In this document: positions 1-11,488 of the stretch, in pieces
How positions within the stretch are numbered: the stretch's first letter is position 1
Layout of the letters: each line of letters starts with the position of its first letter
Assembly (NCBI GenBank): GCA_030789695.1
Contig: CM061139.1
Coordinates: forward strand, 196,327,641 to 196,391,640
DNA: 64,000 nt
From: Scilla litardierei
Lineage: Eukaryota > Streptophyta > Magnoliopsida > Asparagales > Asparagaceae
Direction: 5' to 3'
Translations under genes and position numbers: made by a program
The notes under the pieces: generated by a model
The model's input: only the letters and a program-made list of their open reading frames with translations
The model's database searches: none
What the model was told of the DNA's origin: nothing

Positions 1-1104
1 TTTTTGGGATAACACTGGGAAATCAATTTAACAACTGGAAGAAAATTGAACACCCTGAAGCTTTGTGTTCACACCCAGAAATGGGTTATATGTAAATCAT
101 TAAAATGATTTAAACGGATTACTTATCCACTAGAAATCCAGTTGTAGGTGACCATGTGGGAACATGCAACCCATCAGAACGCCTTCTTAGAAACTATTTA
201 TATGAGCCTGATCACCTTATATAAACAGTTTCCGAGAACCCCTAACGGGGGAAGCGTTTAGTGCACATCTTATCGATGGAGTCATGATGAGTTTACATTC
301 CCATATCAGCATTATAGACCATTTAAAACATTAATACCTATGATCTGATTATCATGAATAGTGATGAGATCCTGAAGATCCACACGTATGAAACTGTTAA
401 ACAGTTATCAGACATAGCTACTGACAATATAAATATTGTCAAATTCACACATCCCTGCTACTAAAAATCCAGCTAGGATTGACATACCAACTATAATGGA
501 TGCAATCTACCAGTAGCAGAAGTGGATATCCTCAATGGATGAGACGACATACCACGAGACCATAAAACAATACCATCACAGGAAAGTGAGCTCATCTCCA
601 TATCCTCTCCCTTTCCAGAACATCCGGAAGAGATAAATCTGGAATAAATTGAATAATGTACGTACACTGAGATGTATTTGGATAAAACACACTTGTCGAC
701 AATTACTCACATTTCATTTTGCCATTGATATCGTTCACAATCTTCGTTTCCTGAAGCAACCGCAGAAATTTGGCCAAATTACGTGGAACGAGGCAATAAT
801 AAGTTGAGCTGGACTCACTTATGAAATGTGAAGTGTTTGGACCTGAAGTCCTGATATCAAAAGATATCAAACCTGTGGGCTACCGAGTATTGTATAAATA
901 AATAAAATCGTATGCTATAAGCAAAACGCTATAGCCTTAGAGGTTTATTTCGCAGAAACCAGGAAGTAACCATGTAAGATGAGTTTAACTCACTTACAAA
1001 ATTAATCAAACTGATGCATCAGGCTCCCTGGTCATGATTGCGAAACCCATGCGATTAGCAAAGATAATTTTAGGCTATGTTGCTATGGATGATGTGACAA
1101 CATA

Positions 1105-1464
1105 CCCTTATGAATAATCATCCTGAAGATGAATTATCATGCTGAAGATGAAACCTTCATCCTGAAGATGAATTATCATCCTGAAGATGAAACCTTCATC
1201 CCGAAGATGAATTATCATCCTGAAGATGAAACCTTCATCCTGAAGATGAATAATCATCCTGAAGATGAATAATCATCCTGAAAATGAAACCTTCATCATG
1301 AAGATGAATTATCATCCCGAAGATGAATAATCATCCCGAAGATGAAACCTTCATCCGGAAGATGAATAATCATCCTGAAGATGAAACCATCATCCCGAAG
1401 ATGAATAATCATCCAGCAGATGAATTACCATCCAGAAGATGAAATTATCATCCAGTCGATGAAG
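1105..1464 (+). repeat. 19/20-bp minisatellite inside copia copy 1
   Basis: About 17 tandem units of the type CATCCTGAAGATGAATTAT alternate with a 20-bp form ending AAACCTT. In intact relatives this site lies in pol, just before RNase H, and codes for an acidic His-Pro-Glu-Asp linker. Copies at 34550-34670 and 61080-61190 carry only about five units, so the array has expanded here. The alternating 19- and 20-bp lengths cannot keep a reading frame, so the expansion postdates loss of coding function. Confidence 0.9.
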
Positions 1465-2153
1465 AAACATGGAAAATTGCAATCCACCAATACACCTACT
1501 GGTTGTATGGATGCACATTAAGACCCCTTCCGTTAGCTGGAAGAGGGGAAGGATATCCTAGGTCCTGAAGTGCCTTACTCAAATGTCTTTTGTACACTCC
1601 TTTATCTGGCAGTAAACACTTTAACCAGATACAGTGCAGCGCCTGCAGCGCACCACTGGACCAGAGATATGTAGCTTCTGCGCTATCTCCAAGGGTCAAG
1701 GATCATACAACATGTTAAATGTGTTTGCAGATACATGTTACAGATCATCGCGATGACTGCAACCAAGAAGCGACCAACTCCTGGAGACCAGCAAAGCATG
1801 CTTCCAAGGCAACATCAATCCCACCATCCCGAGAGGCTCATCAATCCAAGAAGCAAATCATAAGTACACACAGCCAGGTCCTGTAGTACCTCGCAGACAC
1901 AGTGAAGACTGGGTCAGAGACGTGATGCTATCCACCGAGTCTGCAGACCACTCCTCCTCAGAAGAGATCCCTCAGGTTCAGCAGCTGCCATAGATGAGCG
2001 ATACTTGTATAGATGAGCGATGTCTTGTATAGGTGAGTGATGTCTTGTACTTTGTACTTATTATCGGAACACTGTAAGAGATTGATGTATAGTTGCCTAG
2101 GAGATCTGCAAGACTGCAGCTTGTACAGATCAGGGGGAGTCAAATGTAGTGTT

Positions 2154-2550
2154 GTACTCTTTTCCCTTGGCTATTGGTTTTTCCCACTGGGTTTTCCATA
2201 GCTAAAGGTTTTAACGAGGCAAACTCATTGACTCTGGATCCAGAAGTATCCACCCCCTACATACTTCCACTAATCAGGGGAAGTTACGGAAACTGTACTC
2301 TTTTTCCTTGGCTATTGGTTTTTCCCACTGGGTTTTCCATAGCTAAAGGTTTTAACGAGGCAGTTATCCCTAACTTAGGATCCGGAAGTATCCACCCCTA
2401 GTGATATCCATCGATCATAGGAAGTTACAGAGACTTGTACTCTTTTCCCCTAGCCATTGGTTTTTCCCACTGGGTTTTCCTTGGCAAAGGTTTTAACGAG
2501 GCAAGTACTCTTAAACTTGGGATCCAGAAGTATCCATAGACCCATGATCA
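2154..2550 (+). repeat. Three tandem copies of a ~140-bp 3' non-coding unit of copia copy 1
   Basis: Three units start at 2154, 2294 and 2436. Each begins TGTACTCTTTT, contains TTTTTCCCACTGGGTTTTCC and AACGAGGCA, and ends with a GGATCC-AGAAGTATCCA block. The minus-strand copies at 33.6-33.87 kb and 60.1-60.4 kb carry two such units, and copy 2 (31.9-32.0 kb) carries one. The unit lies between the end of pol and the polypurine tract. Confidence 0.85.
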
Positions 2551-2613
2551 GATAAGCTCTATGAACCCTGAAGCGTTCATCACGGCTTACAACAATGGAT
2601 GGATAAGGGGAAG

Positions 2614-2726
2614 TGTTATAAACGGGCTTTGGAGGCCCAACCCGTTAGTGGGTATCCACCCATTATGTAACCCTATTACTATAAATACAGGGCTACAGGG
2701 TTCCGTAGCCGCCATGGTTTACAACA
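2614..2726 (+). repeat. 3' LTR of copia copy 1
   Basis: The 113-bp segment begins TGTTATAAACGG and ends TTTACAACA, directly after a polypurine tract GGATAAGGGGAAG. Length and structure match the 130-bp LTRs of the related minus-strand elements. The partner LTR lies outside the window. Confidence 0.75.
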
Positions 2727-3101
2727 CTATTATGTTTTTTACTCCATTCAATGTATCATGTTGTAGTGTACATGCAAGGCCTTATTTCATGTACGTTATT
2801 CAATGAAAGTTATAATGATAATTATATGTATTGTTCTTAAGCATACAAAAACATGCAAGTAAACTACAGACACTTAGAGTGTTTTAAATCAATGATGAAT
2901 GAAAAAATTATGGACTCCTTTTTTTAAACACACCGTAGGTCGCTCGCGTTCTCGCTCCCAAGTAGAACGGGAAACATGGCATGACATAGCATAAAGTTGG
3001 TAATTTTTGCAATCATTTTCAATGTTTGGCCATTTTTGGATAAGTTTTGTCCACTAATGCTCTTTCATTGTAAGTGAAGAGATTATTATCTTCCATTGTG
3101 C
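2727..3101. other. Unannotated spacer between copia copy 1 and the hAT element
   Basis: AT-rich sequence with no gene, repeat array or element terminus that I recognise. It ends with the 8-bp target duplication of the hAT element (TTCATGAC, 3102-3109). Confidence 0.6.
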
Positions 3102-3434
3102 TTCATGACTAATGATGGCAAATAGGCCCGGCGGCCCGGGGCCGGTTTGGGGGGGGGGGGTACACTCGGCCCGGCCCGGGTTTTAGCCCAGGCTAGCTCG
3201 GGACCCGCCCAAACCCGAGCCGGGCCGACCCAGGTTTCAACGGGCAAATAATTGCCCGTTTGCATTTTTTTTCCCTTCGGGTATTTTTTAATAAGAAAAA
3301 AATTTAACCATAAAAATCCCTATAAATAACCCACATCCTCCTCTTATTTTATACACACCTCTCTTTCCCCTCTCAATATCATCAAGCTTCTTATGGTTCT
3401 AGCAACAATCTCTGATCACTCTCTCGCTACTCGC

Positions 3435-3865
3435 CAGTCGTTACTACCGGGCTCTTCAAGCTCCGATCCATTGCATATCTCTCGCTACTGCCGGGCTCTT
3501 CAAGCTCTGATCCATTGCACATCTCTCGCTACTGCCGGGCTCTTCAAGCTCCGATCCATTGCACATCTCTCGCTACTGCCGGGCTCTTCAAGCTCCGATC
3601 CATTGCACATCTCTCGCTACTGCCGGGCTCTTCAAGCTCCGATCCATTGCACATCTCTCGCTACTGCCGGGCTCTTCAAGCTCCGATCCATTGCACATCT
3701 CTCGCTACTGCCGGGCTCTTCAAGCTCCGATCCATTGCACATCTCTCGCTACTGCCGGGCTCTTCAAGCTCCGATCCATTGCACATCTCTAGCTACTGCC
3801 GGGCTCTTCAAGCTCCGATCCATCGTCTAGCTACTACCGGGCTCTTCAAGCTCCGTTCACGCTCA
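3435..3865 (+). repeat. 44-bp tandem array in the hAT leader
   Basis: Units begin at 3479, 3523, 3567, 3611, 3655, 3699, 3743 and 3787 with an exact 44-bp period (CTCTCGCTACTGCCGGGCTC followed by TTCAAGCTCCGATCCATTGC and ACAT), with degenerate half units on each side. Because 44 is not a multiple of 3, all three forward frames stay open through the array. The long open frames here are repeat artefacts rather than genes. The array lies between the GC-rich terminus and the transposase start. Confidence 0.95.
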
Positions 3866-3951
3866 AATCTCGTGCAAATACCGGGTCTTCATCCGGCGCT
3901 CTCTATCAACCTTCAATCAGGTTCCTTTAGTATAAATTTTAATTTAGCATA

Positions 3952-5675
3952 ATGACAGGCCCTTCTGGCTCTAAAAATGTTAATCGGAACCTGAATTTTG
4001 ATAACACTGCTGAGCTTGAATATTATGTTAATATAATATGTAAACCACTGGAATCATCTTTCTTTGGTAATATTGAAAACACAGAAACACAAGAAAATCA
4101 GGATTTTATAGATAGCAATAATCCTAGCCCGGTCATATATAGGACTACACAGTCTCCTTTTTCGCATACTGCGCACACTTACTCTAGTTCACCAGCACAA
4201 ACCTCTTCTCATACTGCACATATTCCTATACAAGAAACCCAAAAAAAGCAACAATGTCTAGTGTTTGGGATAACTTTACACGTCAAATGGTAAAAGATAA
4301 AGAAGTCATCGAACATGTTTGTGCTTTTTGCAATATATGTAGAGCTAATTTTGCTGCCAGCACATCCCATCTATTAAGACACATGAAATCTCACGCAAAA
4401 AAGATGCTAGACAAACCACATTAAATTTATCTGCATCATCTAACTCTCTAACTGGTTTCTCATATTCTGCTAAAACAATGAGAAAAGAGATGGCTAGATT
4501 GGTTTTAAGCTCAGAAGTGCCATTAAACTACGGTGAAAGCTCCGACTTAGAGAGATTCAACTAAATTGCACTTAAAACTGCTTTTAGAAGAGTGTCTAGA
4601 AACACTATTAGAAAATATTGTCCGAATGCTTTTCACGAAGGAAAAGCTAACATGCATCAAATTTTTATTAATCTAGACTCTAGAATTGCTTTAACTTCTG
4701 ATATATGGTCTACGAAATGGTGTGGTTCTTACATATGTCTTACGACCCATTATGTTTATCAGGAATTTCTAATTCAGAAAAGAATTATATGATTTAAAAT
4801 GTTAGAGCACGAGCATACGGGTGGGGTTATTGCTCGTCATTTGCTTTCAATTTGCCGTGATTATGATATAGCTGAAAAAATATCACATTTACTTTTGATA
4901 ATCCATCTAATAATAATAGTGCTATTTCTTATTTGAAACATCAATTAAATCCTAATCTAGCTGGGTTACTTTTTCATCAACGTTGTGCATGTCATGTATT
5001 AAACTTAGCAGTTCAAGATGGACTTAAAACTGCTGCTATTTATCCTAAAAAAAGCTAAAAACCTACTGTTATTAATTGCAACTACTGCACAGAGGACGAT
5101 GAAATGCAAGCAGCTATGTCGTAGTGACCAGCAGCCCTATAGAGCCTTTAAATTTAGTGTTCCACATACGTGGAATTCAACGTATCTAATGATGCATTGC
5201 ATGAAAATCAATAGAACTCAACTTAGTGATTATGCAAGTACACACCTTACAAATAATATTGATTATGACAATAGTGATTTTGAGTGGAAAATTATAGATG
5301 AAATGTATGATTTTTTTTTGAAATTTTCTACTGTTCTACAAAAAATTCTGGAGTATACTACCACACATTATTTTTAAGCTTAGAACAATTAGTTTTGATT
5401 TCTGAGGCTATAGAAAACACAGAGATAATGTGACCCGTTGTAATCCCGACAGTAGACAAATGATTGAACAAATGGAGAGAAAAATCATTAAGTATTGGAA
5501 TCTAGTTCCGTTGTTATACTCTTTAGCTAAGATTTTTGATCCCCGTATTAAGAAGGAAGTTGTAATTGACTTATTAGATACATATTACGAAAACATGAGA
5601 ATTAATGCAAAAGAACAGATAGCTAGTTTTAAGAGTAGCGTAAGGTCCCTTTTTCTTTATACGAGACACGATTTG
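3952..5675 (+). pseudogene. hAT transposase, N-terminal and central part (broken)
   Basis: The remnant begins with an N-terminal low-complexity region (3952-4293). An overlapping frame from 4254 encodes a BED zinc finger (C-x2-C, then H-x3-H in HLLRHMKSH). Further pieces match the hAT core: TSDIWSTKWCGSYICLTTHY near 4700, CACHVLNLAVQDGLK near 5000, and the YW-LLY-LAKIFDPR block near 5490-5560. Frameshifts and stops at several points (for example near 4290, 4425 and 4560) separate them. The reading breaks at 5675, where a solo LTR was inserted, and the C-terminal domain continues after 9857. The family is RICESLEEPER/Ac-like by overall motif order. This copy is inactive. Confidence 0.88.
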
Positions 5676-7139
5676 TGTCACACCTCACTTCCCAAGTATG
5701 GAAGGCGAGACGCGAAGAGATCCGCTAAGACTGAAGCTGTGAAGCCACAGTCTGATAAGCGTCGTGCGTTCATACATTCGCAGATTCTTGCATTGCAAAA
5801 GAAACAACAACAACAATAATAATTGAAAGCAGCTAAGGATTAACCAACATTCAGCAACATCCACATTAAATTCAATACATCCAGAGATAGTCATAAAAGG
5901 AAAGTACAAGACTCTAAAAGAAGGCCCAAGCATTGTCGAAACTAAAACAGGGAAAGGGTGCAACACACCGAAACTAACAGCAACAACTAGGAAAAACCTC
6001 CAACTGAAGCTAGGACTGGTCTATGGTAACCTCGAACTGGACGTCAACAACCTGGTCGTCCTCAGCAACTAACTCATGCTCAAAACCTAACATGCGACAC
6101 CCAAACAGAAAAGGACGCATGTCAGCAAAAGTCTCCAAAAGGAAAAAGGTAGATACTTTTGTGCAAGGAAACATAATGTAATGAATGCAACTAGCAGCCT
6201 AAAATATGGTGACATGGCATGATATTCAATGATTGCAGCAATTTAAAATGAGCATGATATTTAATGAATGCAACAGTTTAAGCTGAACATGATAGTTAAC
6301 ATTTGCATAACACGTCGTAGCAAAAAGCTACTAAACAAGATATCACGATTTCACGATAAAAACATGTATTCACATTGTGCACATGGTTTACTCCTTACAG
6401 CTGAAGTTGCTGATCGGGCACACTTCTACGATGTGTGATAGCTTAACCCTACCCTCCACGTGTGTATAGACCGGCGCCCATCTTCTGGATCACGAGCCAG
6501 GAAGTGTTTATACAGTTCATGCTTCTGGAACACGAGCCATGAATTATTCTTTATTTGGCATAGGGGTGCACCTAACCTCATTACATGATGTAGGAGTCAA
6601 AATCATACTCGTCGCAGCTTACATTTCAATAGTAGCGTGTACTACACAATCACGACCAAACATTTAATGCATGATATAAGATGATATGCAACATGAGAAC
6701 AGATATTGAACTGTGTACAGTTATATCAAAATAAACGTGGCATGTGGTATGCATGAATGATATGGAAAGGGTGTCGGATTTAGCCTCGATGTCAAGCTAG
6801 ATCAAGTATGGTGTCGGATCTAGCTTCGTTGTTAAGCTAGATCAAATATGGGCGTCTAGGCGACTATCATTTCACCGCCTAGTCTCTTTTACACAAATAT
6901 TAAGAATAGCCTAAAACATGGCTTTAACAATAATCTGAGCAATTTTCACTTGCCTGAATATAACGTCCGAATCCTCAGTTCAACAGTCCAGAATATCTTC
7001 CTATGTGCTCAATCACTAATCACCAATCCTACAGTCCCGTATTCAATTATATTAAATTAGTGATTTAACCAACAATAAGATTAATGATTTTTATCTTGTT
7101 TAAACATGTGGTGTTTGGGTTTCCTACGGTTCGGGATTA

Positions 7140-7900
7140 CCTCAACACGACGCGAGAGCTAAACTAACGTCAGGTAGCGACGTCAGGGGTTGGATCCGGT
7201 AACGAGCGAGGTACAGCGGCAACTAGAGACAACGGTAGCACGACACACGAACGGTAGCACGACACGCGAACGACAGCAAGCATGGGAGTTGCGGCATGCT
7301 GTTGTTGCGCGTGGATCCGGGGGTCGACAGGGGGCAGCCGACGGTTCTGGCAAGGGGGCGCGGCAGCCGGATGTTGGTGGCCGAAGGGTGAAGGAAACGA
7401 CGGTTTTTATAGGGGCTAATGGCAGTTTTTATAGTGGAGGGGGCTGTTTTGTGGAGAAGATGGCAGCTAGAGGCTTGGGGGAGATGGGGTTTCGGCCAAG
7501 GGGGTTTGCCGGCAGAGGGGGGGGCGGACTGCCGGCGGTCGGAGGTCAGGTTGGCGGCGCAAACGGTGGTGCGGCCATGCGTTCTAGAAGATGGGGGATC
7601 GGCAGTATTTTTGTGATGGGAGGAGACTTGCGGCAGTTAGGGGGGTGTTTTGTGCGGTTTAGAGGAGGAGGATGAGGTGTTGCGTGGTGGTGGTTGGCCG
7701 GAGGAAGGGTGGCCGGCGGCAAGATGACAGGCCGTGGGTTGCGACAAGAAGAGGAAGTGGCGGCTGTGCATGAGGTTGTTTGCGTGAGAATAAACCATAG
7801 GGGAGAGTTCTGTTAAAACAACGGAGAGTTGCTATTTGGGGTGAAAAAGGGGTAGATTTAGGTTGATTGGAGAGAGTGTGTGAGAGGGTGAGAGGGTGCA
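7140..7900. other. GC-rich part of the solo LTR with open frames, not a gene
   Basis: This purine- and G-rich stretch has open frames on both strands (for example 7190-7675 plus and 7659-7901 minus). The predicted peptides are Gly/Arg- or Pro-rich and resemble no family. A similar G-rich block at the same relative place occurs in the LTR at 26560-27130 and in the chromovirus LTR at 49440-49860, so it is most likely part of the LTR promoter and leader. Confidence 0.6.
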
Positions 7901-8287
7901 ACTAGTGTGACCTATATCCAGGAAAATCACATGAGATACATATGAAAACCTATTGATTTAATTGGATTTTAATTAAGATTTGAATTCAATTTAATTAGGG
8001 CTAAGTAGTTTAAAAAGATGATTAGGTCGATAGGTCGGTCAAACGGTGTCAGATAAATACAAGAAAAATATCGAGACGACCGTGTCGACGAGAGGGTCGA
8101 GACTAAGATGGTCGGTCACGAGTTGGGTCAACGAAAAACGGAACTAAAAATAAAAACGTCAAACGTCGAAGTCTAAAGTTATGACACACCTTCAAACAAA
8201 GCTGTTTTGTGGAAGAATGAGCCGTGAAATGACGTTCACGAAAAATTCCACAAATAAGTACTATCTCAAAGGGTCAAAACGACATAT

Positions 8288-9663
8288 TGTTGGATCCTGT
8301 GGATGGCAAACAACACTAGAAGGGGGGGTTGAATAGTGTTGTGTATATAATAAACTTTTTAGATAATTAATGAACGTCCTTCTAATGTTGCCTAAGAAAC
8401 CAAGTAGAGCGATCTACGCTTGGTTCTTAATCAACAAAATAATCTTAAAAAATACACAGAGCAATTTCACAGCAGGTAGTCGACTCCCTATGAGCAGTAG
8501 TCGACTCCCAGAGTATATATATAAGCACAGATAAGATTGCGAATAATATAAATTTCAGCGGATACAAATAGTTTAATCTTTGCAGAAGATTGAAAACGCT
8601 TCAACAAATATTAAAAGATAAACAAGCACAGATAAGCAATCGCAAACACACGGATTTTTATCCTGGTTCCCCACAACTTGGGTACATCCAGTCCCCGACC
8701 AATCCGGTACGAGATTTTCCACTATCTGCCTTGGCAAATACAATTACATAACTTCACTTGTTAGGATTTCCAACGACCTAGTCTCAACCAGGATTTCCGA
8801 CTGGCAACACCTAGACTTGTCTAGTGTTCCAACAACCAACACAATGAAATTTTATCCAATACACCACAATAAATTGATGGAGATTGGTTTTTACACCCGA
8901 TTCTATAGCCAATCAATAATAGACAAAATTGTGTGGTGGCTTGATAGAATAAAAGTCTAGATCACACAAAGATACAAGATAAATTCTTTGTGATCTATAT
9001 CTATAGCTTTTTCAAAGAATCCTTTAAATAAAATAAAGAGAATAGTAATAAGGATTTTGAAAAACGTTTTAGCCAAATAAAAACAAGAATATGATCTTAA
9101 AAGAAGTTGATAATAAAATATTGCAAGATCACAAATAAAATCAAATTGGCTAGAAATAATGAGAGCTTTGAATCGAAGAGCGTTTGCACAAGAGATTTGA
9201 TTTTCAATAATTGTTGTTGTTTCTCAAATGAAATTAGCTCTTATTTATAGGGAAAATTCTGGGATTTGAAATTCAAATTTTCTTTGACTTTTGTCCCAAA
9301 AATCACGGAGTAAATTGCTCAACGAATTTCAAAATTCAAATTCAAAAAACGCCAGAATTTTTACAGCCGGTAGTCGACTCCCTCAAGTAGGTAGTCGACT
9401 CCCAGAGAGTTTCAGGAATTCTTGATCTCTGTCTGGTAGTCGACTCCCTACTGTTGGTAGTCGACTCCCAGAGGAGTTTTTCCTGCAACACTTCTAGTCA
9501 GACAGGTAGTTAACTCCAGGGTGTGTGGAGTTTCACTACGGAAGTTATAGGATGACTAGAGAAAGCTCTCTAAAATATTTTGAAGACATTTAAAAAACAT
9601 TTTTAAAAATATTTTCAAATTGTTTGTGTGCGTGTGTTTTGTCTATATGATATGGCTTTAACA
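8288..9663. mobile_element. Nested insertion with TG...CA ends and repeated TAGTCGACTCCC motifs (solo-LTR-like)
   Basis: The insert runs from TGTTGGATCC to GGCTTTAACA inside the solo LTR. It contains six exact TAGTCGACTCCC motifs (8477, 8498, 9371, 9392, 9437, 9458), arranged as three pairs with 21-bp spacing, plus a decayed seventh near 9507. A GGGGGGGTTGAATAGTG block lies at its left end. This resembles LTRs of large plant copia elements (SIRE/Maximus type), but that is a recollection rather than a search result. An imperfect ~80-bp direct repeat flanks it (8210-8287 and 9671-9751) in place of a simple 5-bp duplication. Confidence 0.55.
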
Positions 9664-9857
9664 AATACCCTGGAAGAATGAGCCGTGAAATGACGTTCAG
9701 CGATAAAATTCCACAAATAAGTACTATCTCAAAGGGTCAAAAATGACATATAACTTCGCACGTTCGGGATACAAGAGGAGGTCACAAAAATACGCGTACG
9801 AACAAGAAGGTACGCGCACGAAAAACATACGATCGAAAAATCGACCGTGACAATTTG

Positions 9858-10311
9858 GGAGTTCTGCACACACCTCTTCTGCTCAAGCATCTTCTTCTGC
9901 TCCAAGTAGGCTCCGCCAGCTTATGGGTAAGAAGAAACATATAATAGTAGTCACAGATAGTTCTTCTAGTGAACTGTCTAAATATTTGGTAATGCTTGTC
10001 CTTTTACTGAAGAAGAATTGAATAGTGAGCATTTTGATCTTCTGTCATGGTGGAAACAATATAAAACTAGTTATCTAATTCTTTCCATCATGGCATATGA
10101 TTTGCTAGCCGCACCCATATATACTGTTGCTTCGGAATCTGCTTTTAGTGCAAGTAGTCTCGTTCTTAGCAACAAGAGGTCAATGTTGAAGGAAGATATA
10201 GTCGAAGCGACGGTTTGTGAGAAGGAATGGTTCAAGGCTGTAGCAAGGACCCAACATGAAAATGACCTTTCTGAAGACTCTGAAGAAGAAGCAGCAGCAG
10301 AAGAGACTTGA
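9858..10311 (+). pseudogene. hAT transposase C-terminal dimerisation domain (separated from its N-terminus)
   Basis: The open frame at 10018-10311 has the classic hAT dimerisation signature: FDLLSWWKQ, then LAAPIYTVASESAFSA and the S-N-K-R-S-L-E-D-I-E-A-C-E-W pattern, ending in a short acidic tail and a stop. Upstream at 9858-10016 the Ser-rich linker continues in a shifted frame, so at least one frameshift lies between the two. This is the same transposase as the 3952-5675 remnant. The 4.2 kb LTR insertion separates them. Confidence 0.92.
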
Positions 10312-10479
10312 TGCTAGATTTTTTTACTTGTATTAGCATTTTCTTACACGTATTAGATTTCTTTTTGACCATTGTATAAGGGGTAAGTCTGGCCAACATA
10401 TGTCCATCCCCCTCAAAAAAATTTCAATTAATTAAATTTAACGGTTCATCCCGGGACCTTCGAGTGTTTCGAGACTAAA

Positions 10480-11480
10480 AAATTTTCTTTCCAACACTTA
10501 ACATGTTACATTTACTATATAAATTTTTTTATTACTCACCCGTTTAGGGTTTGAGGGGGGGCGGCGGGGGCCGCCCCCCTGCAGGGGGAGCGGCCTCGGT
10601 GGCCGCCCCCCTGCAGGGGGGAGCGGCCTCGGTGGCCGCCCCCCTGCAGGGGGGCGCGGCCTCGGGGGCCGCCGCCCACTGCAGGAGGGGCGGCGGGGGC
10701 CGCCCCCTGCAGGGGGAGGCGGCCTCGGGGGCCTCCGCCCCCTGAAGGGGCAGCGGATGGGGCCGCCCCCCCTGCAGGGGGGAGGCGGACAAGGTGGGGG
10801 GAGGGGTTTCCGGCGAGGTGGGGGGGTTTTCCGGCGATGGCTAGCCGTCGGAGGGATCAAAATTAGGGTTTTGGCCCTAAAAATTGAGTTTTTGGGATGA
10901 AAAGTCCGTCGTTTTCAAGGCGACAAATAATCCCCATATCGATCTTGCGAGATCTAGGGGAGGGGTAATCATACGTATGATTAAAAATATCGTTTTTAGT
11001 GTTTTTACCTCTATATCTGTCCTCCGGATATAGCGACGGTTGCTCGAAGCCCTACGCGGATGACGACGCTCGATAGAGGAGGCCTTGCACCGCGCTCGTG
11101 GATCTCCCGTCTAGCCTTCGCCTTCGCCTTCGCAACGAACAGAGAAATTTTTGGAAAAGAAAATTTTTAAGTTACTTATATTTTTACAACATGTATATGA
11201 ATGGGCATTTTTAGATTTATTCCTTATTTATTATATTTTTAAAATTACTTATATTTTTCCAACCCTTAACATGTTATATTTACTATATAAATTTATAAGT
11301 TTCTTATTTATTTATAAAATACTTATTATTTTATAAGTTACTTGTTTATTTTCTACGTTATTTATATTTTTCCTTTTATAAGTTATTTATTTATTTTCTA
11401 AGTTATTTATATTGTTCCAACACTTTACATGTTACATTTAATATATAATTTTTTTAAGTTACTTATATTTTTACAACATA
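10480..11480. repeat. AT-rich 3' region of the hAT element with a thrice-repeated ~50-bp unit
   Basis: The block CCAACACTTAACATGTTACA followed by TTTACTATATAAATTT occurs near 10489, again near 11259 (CCAACCCTTAACATGTTATA) and near 11414. A second unit, TAAGTTACTTATATTTTTAC, occurs near 11168 and 11455. A GC-rich segment (about 10550-11140) separates the first copy from the rest and looks like a later insertion. Confidence 0.65.
10551..10800. repeat. GC-rich tandem repeat with CTGCAGGGGG units
   Basis: About seven imperfect units of roughly 34 bp combine GGCCGCCCCCCTGCAGGGGG with GCGGCCTCGG. All frames are open on both strands and translate to Pro/Arg- or Gly/Ala-rich peptides, so they are not evidence of a gene. 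The following 10801-11146 (GGTTTTGGCCCTAA, GATCTCCCGTCTAGCC) recalls the leader of the short-LTR copia element at 39.0-39.6 kb, so the whole 0.6 kb may be a leader fragment of that family. This origin is only suggested. Confidence 0.7.
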
Positions 11481-11488
11481 TATATGAG

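Larger units (their letters stand above)
1..2726 (+). mobile_element. Ty1/copia retrotransposon relic (Ale/Retrofit-like, short LTR), 3' part, copy 1
   Basis: This is the downstream part of a decayed copia element whose 5' part lies before the window. Around 240-300 the plus strand still reads like the integrase-RT linker of Ale/Retrofit elements (P-LTGEAFSAHLIDG). Around 1510-1690 it reads like the RNase H linker (degenerate D-ILGPEVPY, then RYSAAP and LLRYLQGS). Every frame is broken by stops and frameshifts, so no protein is made. The region ends in a purine tract (AAGGGGAAG, 2606-2613) and a 113-bp LTR. Matching sequence occurs inverted at 33.3-39.7 kb and 59.9-64 kb, which identifies the family. 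The clade name is an inference from motif resemblance. Confidence 0.8.
5676..9852. mobile_element. Gypsy-type solo LTR (or LTR-only remnant) inserted in the hAT element, TSD ATTTG
   Basis: The insertion begins TGTCACACC and ends CGACCGTGACA, with the short inverted ends TGTCAC/GTGACA typical of LTRs. It is flanked by the exact 5-bp duplication ATTTG (5671-5675 and 9853-9857). It interrupts the hAT transposase between its core and its dimerisation domain. No gag-pol frame, primer-binding site or polypurine tract was found. After subtracting a nested 1.4 kb insert it is about 2.8 kb, compatible with the long LTRs of plant chromoviruses. Orientation is uncertain; the GC-rich block at 7140-7760 resembles the layout of the LTR at 23775-27879, which reads on the minus strand. 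Confidence 0.8.

Noticed and set aside
3393..3952. Three forward open frames of up to 145 residues with repeated peptide units
   Set aside because: They are the three readings of a 44-bp tandem repeat in the hAT leader and contain no domain.
10498..10860. Pro-rich open frames on the minus strand and a Gly/Ala-rich frame on the plus strand
   Set aside because: They come from a GC-rich tandem repeat, with no start context, domain or matching gene structure.
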